IMG/VR virus record: IMGVR_UViG_3300021961_000319
Span: 1 to 34,326 of that record
From: a virus
Direction: 5' to 3' (one strand)
Length of the DNA stretch: 34,326 bases
The position numbers and the translations under genes are program-made. This document shows, piece after piece, positions 15,391 through 22,274 of the stretch (positions are counted from its first letter, which is position 1; each line of letters starts with the position of its first letter). The notes under the pieces were generated by a model. It worked only from the letters and a program-made list of their open reading frames with translations, was not told the origin of the DNA and did no database searches.

Positions 15391-16001
15391 GCTACAACGT
15401 CCTGCAGTGGTCCATCGTGCGGAATGCTTCCAAGCCCGTGCAGATTGTGCCGCTGGTCCTGCCGCAGCTCCCGATTAAGCGGCGAGGGCTTACCGACTTC
15501 ACGTTTACAAGGTATCTTCCCCCATACCTCTGCAACTATCGCGGCACCAGCATTTTCCTTGACGCCGACATGGTGGTTGAAGGGGACATTCACGAGCTGG
15601 CAAGCCACATGGACGGCAAGCACTCGGTCTATGTTGCGAAGCACCAGCAGCGTTTTGAGTGGCCCTCAATGATGGTGTTCAACAATGAAAAGTGCCAACG
15701 GCTCACCCCAGAGTACATCGAAGACGAAGATAACGCCCCTCAGTCTTTTGATTGGGCAGATTCTGTCGGGAACATACCCCCGGAATGGAACTTCTGTGTC
15801 GGGCACGATGACTATGCTCCAGGCGCTAAACTCATACACTTCACTCAAGGCATCCCGCATTTCGCGGAGTGCCGAGATTGTGATTACGCCGGAGCTTGGT
15901 GGTCCGCCTACAACGGAATGACGGCCAACTGCTCATGGCTTGAGCTGATGGGGAAGAGCGTTCACGCAGAGCCCGTCCTGAAGCGTCTGGGGGTCATGTG
16001 A
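15351..16001 (+). CDS. GT8-like glycosyltransferase (GT-A fold)
   Basis: The product is 216 residues. It begins with a 'MRIFIGVDPRSPISYNVLQWSI' type strand-loop-helix, followed by a metal-binding DxD motif in 'FLDADMVVEGDI' (about residues 66-77), and 'IHFTQGIPHF' near 164. This order fits GT-A transferases of the GT8 type that use a nucleotide sugar and Mn2+. It is shorter than most GT8 enzymes (250-350), so it may be a minimal domain. An AGAGGTTGAGG site precedes the ATG, which overlaps the previous gene by 40 bases. It probably adds one sugar in a pathway shared with its neighbours. Confidence 0.75.
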   Translation: MRIFIGVDPRSPISYNVLQWSIVRNASKPVQIVPLVLPQLPIKRRGLTDFTFTRYLPPYLCNYRGTSIFLDADMVVEGDIHELASHMDGKHSVYVAKHQQRFEWPSMMVFNNEKCQRLTPEYIEDEDNAPQSFDWADSVGNIPPEWNFCVGHDDYAPGAKLIHFTQGIPHFAECRDCDYAGAWWSAYNGMTANCSWLELMGKSVHAEPVLKRLGVM

Positions 16002-16603
16002 TACACCCCACCGCCGCTGTCCACCACACCGCCGTCATTGGCAAGCACACCTATATCGGCCCGTTCTGCGTCATCGGCCCTAACGTCACCATCGGCTCAA
16101 ACAATCGACTGATGGCCCATGTGTGCATTGGTCTGCCTGCCCAGTGGCGGGGCAAGGAATCCAAGGGCACGGTGCGCATAGGCAACAACAATGTGTTCCA
16201 CGAGCGGACTTCTGTCCACGCCGCCCCTGAGAAGGGCGAGAGCACTATTGTCGAGGATGACTGCTACGTCATGGCAGGGTCAGTCATCAACCACGACTGC
16301 TGGATTGAGGCGGGCGTCACCATCTGCGGGAACGTGAATGTGTCTGGGCATTGCCGGGTCATGGCTGGGGCGAATATCGGCATGAATGCGGTTATCCACC
16401 AGAAGCAGGTGATTGGCTCCTACGCCATGGTCGGCATGGGCGCTGTAGTGACCAAGCTTGCAAATGTGGAGCCTGGCTCCGTCTTTGCAGGGAATCCGGC
16501 TCGATTCATGAAAAAGAATGTGGTGGGGCTGAATCGGGCAAATGTGACGCTCGACAATCTGGAAGAAGAGACCCGCCGCTTCGAGGCTCTTCGACATGAT
16601 TGA
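15998..16603 (+). CDS. LpxA-like left-handed beta-helix acyltransferase
   Basis: The product is 201 residues from a GTG overlapping the previous stop. It shows hexapeptide repeats through residues 2-165 and family positions resembling UDP-N-acetylglucosamine O-acyltransferase (LpxA): 'TVRIGNNNVFHERTSVH' near 58-74, 'VINHDC' with the likely catalytic His at 99, 'IGMNAVIHQKQVIGSYAMVG' near 127-146, and 'GLNRA' near 177-181. LpxA enzymes move a hydroxyacyl chain from acyl carrier protein to a UDP-sugar. The usual 260-residue LpxA has a larger C-terminal helical domain, here reduced. Substrate is unknown; it may acylate a UDP-sugar used by the flanking transferases or compete with host lipid A synthesis. 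Confidence 0.78.
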   Translation: MIHPTAAVHHTAVIGKHTYIGPFCVIGPNVTIGSNNRLMAHVCIGLPAQWRGKESKGTVRIGNNNVFHERTSVHAAPEKGESTIVEDDCYVMAGSVINHDCWIEAGVTICGNVNVSGHCRVMAGANIGMNAVIHQKQVIGSYAMVGMGAVVTKLANVEPGSVFAGNPARFMKKNVVGLNRANVTLDNLEEETRRFEALRHD

Positions 16604-17834
16604 GAATCTCCTTGAAAACCTGAATTTGTATCTGAAAACGCGGGACAGGAGCTTCTATTCCCGCAAGTGGGAGCTGGTGACTAAGGCCGTCGAAGCCTTC
16701 AATAAAGTCAACTTTGAAGGCTTTGCATTTCTGTATAACGCTGCTTTCTCCTTGGCATGGCAGTTACAGGACGATTTCAAGCAGGACCAAGTCCTAATCC
16801 GGGACCGCATCATAAAGCCCGCACAAGCTTTCCTGAGCCCCGACCCGCTTCCGGGCGGACACAATACCGCTTGGCTGGTAAACAACGCACAGAGGGGCAT
16901 GTACGCGCCCTGGAAGCATGTGGAGGGATTCCTTGCCGGCCAGAAGCCCTGTTACGTCTACATCTTCTCCTACGCTGCCCCGGAGGCCGTCAAGGACATT
17001 GAGGCCATGGGTCACACGGTCAGGGTCTTTGAAGGCGAAACGGGGGAAAAAGTCGCTGGCATACGCGCGGCCTGTGAACTGGACAAGATTGGCACCTTGA
17101 TTGCAGAGACCTATACCGCCATCCCCTTGACTGTATTTGCTATGCGGTCGGCCCCCGTCCAGATGTACTTGTCCCCAGGCTTTCAGCTCTTCCCGGCGGA
17201 TGTGACCCTCATTCCCGAAACCCAAGATGTGATGGTCAAATCCTTTGAGATTGTCCCATCGCCCATGCGTCACGATGCCTTATTCCGGGCAGTAGAGCCC
17301 AAGGCCCGAGAATACCCCCTAATCTTTGGCTGCCTGTCCCGATACGAGAAAATGTCTGTGGACTACCTCGGGACCGTGGGCCAGATTTTAGACGCCACCG
17401 GCGGGGTATTTATGGCCTATGGGCGAGGAGACCTGCCCGACGTACACCCCAAAATCATCAAGTGCGGGATTGAGAAACCAGAGGTAGCTCTAGGGGCCAT
17501 GGATGTTTATCTGGACACCTTCCCGACCTGCGGAGGGGTGAGCGTCTGGGAAGCGATGGCCGCCCAGGTTCCCGTGATTACTTTGGCCTCGGAAACCATG
17601 CAGAGCTGGAACAACCTGAAACCTTATGTGACTGCCTCAAAAAAGCTGTACATTGAGGCTGCCATACAAGCGTCTAGTGAAACGCCACTCAGGAGGCTTA
17701 TAATTGAGCAAGGTCTTACTCAGGCCCGGAAGTTTGCAGATGTGCAAAAGGCCGGGGCGGCACTGGACAGGATTATAGATAAATGGCAATCACGAACTAT
17801 TCCGAACTCCAAACCGCCGTCTCCAACTGGCTAG
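16596..17834 (+). CDS. GT-B glycosyltransferase, OGT/HMW1C-like C-terminal domain
   Basis: The product is 412 residues. The N-terminal 90 residues are helical. The middle holds a Rossmann-like half ('YIFSYAAPEAVKDIEAMGHT' near 118-137). The C-terminal half contains the donor-binding pattern 'FGCLSRYEKM' near 246 and 'DVYLDTFPTCGGVSVWEAMA' near 303-322, which resembles GT41 (OGT, SPINDLY, HMW1C) enzymes. These glycosylate proteins in the cytoplasm. The gene overlaps the LpxA-like gene by 8 bases and the adaptor gene by 52 bases. With the TPR-GT it makes a pair of protein-type glycosyltransferases. Confidence 0.75.
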   Translation: MIENLLENLNLYLKTRDRSFYSRKWELVTKAVEAFNKVNFEGFAFLYNAAFSLAWQLQDDFKQDQVLIRDRIIKPAQAFLSPDPLPGGHNTAWLVNNAQRGMYAPWKHVEGFLAGQKPCYVYIFSYAAPEAVKDIEAMGHTVRVFEGETGEKVAGIRAACELDKIGTLIAETYTAIPLTVFAMRSAPVQMYLSPGFQLFPADVTLIPETQDVMVKSFEIVPSPMRHDALFRAVEPKAREYPLIFGCLSRYEKMSVDYLGTVGQILDATGGVFMAYGRGDLPDVHPKIIKCGIEKPEVALGAMDVYLDTFPTCGGVSVWEAMAAQVPVITLASETMQSWNNLKPYVTASKKLYIEAAIQASSETPLRRLIIEQGLTQARKFADVQKAGAALDRIIDKWQSRTIPNSKPPSPTG

Positions 17835-18436
17835 CGCGGTCGAGCCTCACGACTGCTCAGGTTTCCGAGTTTATCTCCCTAGCGGAGAGTCTTTTCAAGC
17901 GCCAGCCCCTGCCAAGAACCTCGCCGAATCTGGGAGGGGTGCGCGGCAACAAAACCCGCATGTCTGGCACCCTCACATCCGGCACCAATTCCCTTGCCCT
18001 CCCCGCAGACTTTGCGGAGATGGATGCCCTATCCCTGACCACTGACCCAGAGACGCCGCTTGTCTTTGTGTCCCCAGAGCAAGTCCGAAACTTCCGACGG
18101 CCTGGCACCGGCAAGCCCAACTATTTCAGCATCTCTGATGTGATTGAGTTTGATGTCACGCCCGACTCGGCCTATGCCTACGCCTTAAGCTATTGGCCGA
18201 GCATTGCGGCGCTCAGTAATTCCAACACCACAAACTGGCTGCTGACGAAGTACCCAGACGTCTATTTGTCTGCCTCAATGATGTGGGCGAACCGATATCT
18301 CATGGAAGATGAGCAGTCGTCAATGTGGGCCGGCCAGTACAAGGAAGCTGCCGCGATGGCCTCTCAGACATACTTCCGGTCCCGCCAATCCCAGGGGCCG
18401 ATTAGCATTCAACTGCAGGTGAAGCCTTATGAGTGA
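17783..18436 (+). CDS. Head-tail adaptor / tail-tube-A-like protein
   Basis: The product is 217 residues. It opens with 'NYSELQTAVSNWLARSSLT' and 'EFISLAESLFKRQPLPRT', then a beta region with 'ALPADFAEMDALSLTTD', and a C-terminal helix pair. This is the pattern of podovirus adaptor proteins (P22 gp4 / T7 gp11-like) that form the ring joining portal to tail nozzle. It follows the glycan cassette and precedes the fibre and nozzle genes. The ATG at 17783 lies inside the previous gene; a site is not obvious, suggesting coupling. Confidence 0.8.
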   Translation: MAITNYSELQTAVSNWLARSSLTTAQVSEFISLAESLFKRQPLPRTSPNLGGVRGNKTRMSGTLTSGTNSLALPADFAEMDALSLTTDPETPLVFVSPEQVRNFRRPGTGKPNYFSISDVIEFDVTPDSAYAYALSYWPSIAALSNSNTTNWLLTKYPDVYLSASMMWANRYLMEDEQSSMWAGQYKEAAAMASQTYFRSRQSQGPISIQLQVKPYE

Positions 18437-20147
18437 CGTACAAACTTGGTCAACGACTGCTGCTAGCAACAACTCTGCTGCGCCTAACGGCTTCCCTGAA
18501 GGCATGCCGCCAAGCGGCGTGAATGACGCTGCGCGCGAGGTTATGGCTGCTGTTGCCAGGTATCGCGAGGACACCGACGGCGTAAATACCAGTTCCGGCA
18601 CTGACACCATCACGCTCTCATCCAGCCGCACTATGACGGCCTACGCGCAGGGCGATATGTACACCTTCAAGGCCGGCGGAACCAACACCGGAGCCACCAC
18701 TTTGAACGTGGATGGCTTGGGGGCCAAGGATGTGCAGTTCAACGGCGCGGCCTGCACTGGCGGAGAGATTATCACCGACCTGATGTACACGGTCGTTTAC
18801 GACGGAACTCAGTTCCAGTTGATGAATGCTGCCTCGTACCCAGCCATTGACATTGAGACGCTGGAAGTCACAAACATCAAGGCCAAGGATGGAACGGCTT
18901 CCGCCACTATCGCGAACTCTACTGGCGTAATGACGATAGCCAGCTCGGTGCTTACAACCACAGACATTAACGGCGGAACGATTGATAACGCGACGATTGC
19001 AACCTCTGACATTACTGTGGGGGCCGGCAAAACGCTTGATGTCTCGGCCGGTGCTCTTACCCTTGCCAATGACCAAATCAGTGGAGACAAAGTAGAGGGC
19101 GGCACCATTGCGGCCACGACCATTACCACGCTGACTTCGACAACTGGCAACATTACTACGGTTAATGCTACCACTGTTGATACCACTAACATCGAAGTCA
19201 CCAACCTCAAGGCCAAGGATGGAACGGCTTCGGCCACTATCGCCGATAGCACTGGGAAGGCGACGTTTACAAATTTACTTACGGTTGACGTAAGCGCCCA
19301 AGGCAGCGGCTATCCCGGAATAGAAATTAAAAGCGGGCCGGATGACTCGGCAGGAATTAGGCTTAATTATGACGGCGTTGCCCATGCTTCATTTCATTCG
19401 TGGGGCTCTCTTGACGGTACATATTTAGGAACCCAGACCAGCACAAAACTTAAGTTGATGACAAATTCTACGGAAAAAGTTGTTATCGATGAAGTTGGCG
19501 GTGTTGGAATTGGCACAACTGCCCCCGCCACCCTTCTAGACATCGCCGCCAGCAACAACGGCCTGACCTCTGACACCGCAAACAACACGGTGCGGTTTAC
19601 TGATACTGATACGACGACTATCGCTAATCAGCCCATTGGCAAGATTGAGTTTTATACTTCTGACTCAGGGAATGCTGGAGTTGCTGGGCATATTTTAGCA
19701 ACTGCTCGCGGCAATGCTGGCGGCGGGAATATAATATTTGGTGCAGCCCCAAATGGCGGTTCTCCTTCCAACATTTTTCAAGTTACTAATCTTGGTGCGT
19801 TTATTTTAAACAGCGCCGCAACAATTGGCTATACCATTGGGGCCGGTGCTGCGGTTACGCAGACGACAAGTCGCACTACGGGCGTCACGATTGATGCCCC
19901 CTGCGGGGCCATTACGCTTGTATCAGCAGCTGGCTCAACAACTATTCAGTCTTTCACGGTCACAAATTCTGTTGTGAGTTCCACGGATACAATTATCGTC
20001 AATCAAAAATCAGGCACAGACCTTTATAGGATTTATGTCACAGCAGTAGGAACTGGAAGTTTCAGAATAAGCTATGCAACGCTTTCTGGCACGACTACAG
20101 AACAACCGGTATTTAATTTCTGTGTTATTGCGGGTCGCGCTTCATGA
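18429..20147 (+). CDS. Tail fibre / tail collar-like protein with internal repeat
   Basis: The product is 572 residues. Its N-terminal 130 residues resemble phage collar or fibre attachment domains ('SGVNDAAREVMAAVARYRED', 'TTLNVDGLGAKDVQF'). The centre is a long Thr/Ala/Ile-rich beta repeat region with two near-identical 20-residue segments containing KAKDGTASATIA. The C-terminus has 'GVGIGTTAPATLLDIA', common in phage and bacterial fibre heads. It likely forms trimeric fibres binding host surface. Note the separation from the other fibre at 4442-5719. The start overlaps the adaptor stop by 8 bases. Confidence 0.78.
   Translation: MSDVQTWSTTAASNNSAAPNGFPEGMPPSGVNDAAREVMAAVARYREDTDGVNTSSGTDTITLSSSRTMTAYAQGDMYTFKAGGTNTGATTLNVDGLGAKDVQFNGAACTGGEIITDLMYTVVYDGTQFQLMNAASYPAIDIETLEVTNIKAKDGTASATIANSTGVMTIASSVLTTTDINGGTIDNATIATSDITVGAGKTLDVSAGALTLANDQISGDKVEGGTIAATTITTLTSTTGNITTVNATTVDTTNIEVTNLKAKDGTASATIADSTGKATFTNLLTVDVSAQGSGYPGIEIKSGPDDSAGIRLNYDGVAHASFHSWGSLDGTYLGTQTSTKLKLMTNSTEKVVIDEVGGVGIGTTAPATLLDIAASNNGLTSDTANNTVRFTDTDTTTIANQPIGKIEFYTSDSGNAGVAGHILATARGNAGGGNIIFGAAPNGGSPSNIFQVTNLGAFILNSAATIGYTIGAGAAVTQTTSRTTGVTIDAPCGAITLVSAAGSTTIQSFTVTNSVVSSTDTIIVNQKSGTDLYRIYVTAVGTGSFRISYATLSGTTTEQPVFNFCVIAGRAS
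18864..18925 (+). repeat. Intragenic fibre repeat, copy 1
   Basis: This 62-base segment matches 19194-19255 with only scattered changes and encodes the motif VTN-(I/L)-KAKDGTASATIA. It lies within the fibre gene. The pair is 330 bases apart in the same frame, so the intervening beta repeat unit was probably duplicated. Confidence 0.8.
19194..19255 (+). repeat. Intragenic fibre repeat, copy 2
   Basis: Second copy of the segment at 18864-18925, in frame within the fibre gene. Changes are mostly silent or conservative, except near the 3' end. Recombination between copies would delete exactly 110 codons without a frameshift. Confidence 0.8.
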
Positions 20148-20434
20148 AGTTCCATGACCTAGAGCACCCGTTATACGCCCTTGTCGCGCAGGCCATTGTG
20201 GGCTTTTTGACGGGCGAATGGTTTTGGGGTGGCGTAGTGCCTGCTGCGTTTTTTATTGGCAGGGAGCATGCTCAGGCTGAGTACCGCTGGATTGAGCACT
20301 TTGCAAACGGTAAGCGCGCCAACATGCCTTGGTGGGCTGTATTTGATAAGCGCGTTTGGGATGTGCATTCCCTCTGGTGGAACCTGCTCTGCCCGATTGT
20401 CTGCGTGGCGGCGGTGAGCTTGGGGGTCGGCTGA
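20144..20434 (+). CDS. Small membrane-associated protein, two hydrophobic spans
   Basis: The product is 96 residues. One hydrophobic span covers residues about 12-40 and a second residues about 78-96. The middle is Trp/Arg/His-rich. The ATG overlaps the fibre stop (ATGA) and the stop overlaps the next ATG. Small Trp-rich membrane proteins at this position occur in related podoviruses but are uncharacterised. Lysis or entry functions are possible but unsupported. Confidence 0.7.
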   Translation: MKFHDLEHPLYALVAQAIVGFLTGEWFWGGVVPAAFFIGREHAQAEYRWIEHFANGKRANMPWWAVFDKRVWDVHSLWWNLLCPIVCVAAVSLGVG

Positions 20435-21921
20435 TGCCAGTTGTGAAACTGCAGTTTGGGCCGTGGCTCCCCGACCAAGGCGATTTGGGCAATCCTGGCG
20501 CCACTGTTGCGACCAACGTCATCCCGGATGCGGGGCTATTCCGCCCGTTTTACGGGCTCTCTCCATCAGCTTATACCTCCATCTCGGCCTATGCCAGAGG
20601 CGCAATCTCGGCAAACGGAAGCAACGGTTTCTACTACAATTTCGCCGGAGATGAGACAAAGCTCTACAGCCGCAGCAGTGCCTCAACATCTTCTGCAATG
20701 ATTGATGTCAGCAGGACCAGCGGGGCCTACGCCACGGGCGCTAACAACAATTGGGACTTCGTGAAGTATGGCGAAAAGATTATCGCCACGAACTACGACG
20801 ATTATCCGCAAATCATCACCCTTGGAGACGCAAATTTCTCAGACCTTTCTGGTAGCCCGCCCAAAGCCAAAACCGTTGCGGTGGTTGGCGATTTTGTGGT
20901 GTTCGGGAATCTGGATGAGGGCGGCAATAAAGACGTTCAGAAGTTGAAATGGTCAGGCTTCGGTGATGAAACCGCATGGACGCCCTCCCCCACAACGCAG
21001 TCAGATGAGCAGGTTCTGGGGGGAAACTTCGGAGCCATCCTGAGAATTGTCAGCGGTGATTTCGGCTCCATCTTCTGCGAGCGCGGCATCATCCGAATGG
21101 ACCGCGAGCCGCCGCCAACGGTTTTCGGATTGTACCCTGTCGAAAGGAAGCGCGGGGCCATAGCGTCTGGCGCAATTTGTGATGCTGGCAATGTCATGTT
21201 CTACATCAGCAACGATGACATCTACGTTTTCAACGGAAATGAAAGCCAGAACATCGGAGCGGGGAAGGTTGCGCGCACCATATTGGCTGACATGGACCCA
21301 GCGTACCATCACCGCATGAGTGCCGCTGCCGATGTGACGCGCTCGCTTGCAATGTGGTCTTATGCTGGCTCTGGCAACAACAACGGCCAGCCCAACAAGA
21401 TTCTGATTTACCACTGGCCTTCTGGAAGCTGGTCAATTGCTGAGATTGAGGCAAACTCAATCTATGCGTATATATCGCCAGGCTACACGCTTGAGGGACT
21501 TGATGAAATCTCATCGAGCCTCGATGCGCTTGGCGCATCTCTGGATAGCGCGACTTGGGCCGGCGGTGATTTGGGCATTGGCGCATTCAGTTCCAGCAAT
21601 GTGCCTAGCACATTCAACGGCAACGCACTGACAGCTGTCATCGAAACAAAAGAGTTCGAGTCCGCCACAGGCAGCTCTGGCCTTGTGGACCAATGCAGGC
21701 CAATAATTGAGGGCGACTCCTCGACCATCACCGTTCAGCACGGGACCAGAGATAGGCAATCTCAGAACACATCCTGGGGCTCCAGCTTCTCCGTGAACAA
21801 CGATGGCGCTTTTGATGTCAGGAAGGCGGCGCGCTATCACCGGCTCCGCTTCACCGTTGCTGGAGGTTTCACCAAAGCCCTTGGGGCGGACATCAGGGTA
21901 AAGCAGAATGGTAAGCGATAG
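20434..21921 (+). CDS. Tail nozzle / stabilisation-like protein (beta-propeller type)
   Basis: The product is 495 residues. It begins 'MPVVKLQFGPWLPDQGDLGNP' style, then 'NVIPDAGLFRPFYGLSP', and has repeated Gly-Asn-Asp beta blades, with 'WDFVKYGEKIIATNYDD', 'KTVAVVGDFVVFGN' and 'VMFYISNDDIYVFNG'. This resembles podovirus nozzle or packaged-DNA stabilisation proteins (T7 gp12 / P22 gp10 type). It forms the tail tip below the adaptor. The ATG at 20434 overlaps the previous stop by one base; an upstream frame extension to 20356 exists but would overlap the membrane protein gene and lacks support. Confidence 0.8.
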   Translation: MPVVKLQFGPWLPDQGDLGNPGATVATNVIPDAGLFRPFYGLSPSAYTSISAYARGAISANGSNGFYYNFAGDETKLYSRSSASTSSAMIDVSRTSGAYATGANNNWDFVKYGEKIIATNYDDYPQIITLGDANFSDLSGSPPKAKTVAVVGDFVVFGNLDEGGNKDVQKLKWSGFGDETAWTPSPTTQSDEQVLGGNFGAILRIVSGDFGSIFCERGIIRMDREPPPTVFGLYPVERKRGAIASGAICDAGNVMFYISNDDIYVFNGNESQNIGAGKVARTILADMDPAYHHRMSAAADVTRSLAMWSYAGSGNNNGQPNKILIYHWPSGSWSIAEIEANSIYAYISPGYTLEGLDEISSSLDALGASLDSATWAGGDLGIGAFSSSNVPSTFNGNALTAVIETKEFESATGSSGLVDQCRPIIEGDSSTITVQHGTRDRQSQNTSWGSSFSVNNDGAFDVRKAARYHRLRFTVAGGFTKALGADIRVKQNGKR

Positions 21922-22270
21922 GTCGCAACTCTTTGGTGGGAGGCTGGCAAATTTACATCCAGCCACAACCACTGTGCAGACACTGTTTACTGCGCAAGCA
22001 ACAACGGAAATCACGCGCATTCAAATTTGCAACGTGACCAACAACAACGTGGACTACAGCATTTTCCACGATTCAAGCGGCGGCACCTACGCAACGGCAT
22101 CGTCTCTGGTGTATTCCAAACAGGTCTCTGGAAGAGGAATTGAGGTGATTGAAGCCGCTTCGCAAGGCTCTGGCATCACGATGGCGAAGGGCGATTATCT
22201 CGGCGTGTCCACCTCCGCCGCAGACCATTTGGTTTTCAACGTCTACGGCATAGTCCAGAAAGTAAGGTAA
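21908..22270 (+). CDS. Small virion-associated protein, beta-rich
   Basis: The product is 120 residues, beta-rich, with many Thr, Ser and Val and few charges. It contains 'ITRIQICNVTNNNVDYSIF' and 'YLGVSTSAADHLVFNVYGI', a pattern seen in small phage proteins with a jelly-roll-like fold next to nozzle genes. The ATG overlaps the nozzle gene by 14 bases. It is probably a tail or decoration component; no named family is claimed. Confidence 0.7.
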   Translation: MVSDRSQLFGGRLANLHPATTTVQTLFTAQATTEITRIQICNVTNNNVDYSIFHDSSGGTYATASSLVYSKQVSGRGIEVIEAASQGSGITMAKGDYLGVSTSAADHLVFNVYGIVQKVR

Positions 22271-22274
22271 TACC

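Noticed and set aside
20356-20433. Longer N-terminus for the nozzle protein
   Set aside because: It overlaps the membrane protein gene by 78 bases, and the usual family start matches the ATG at 20434.
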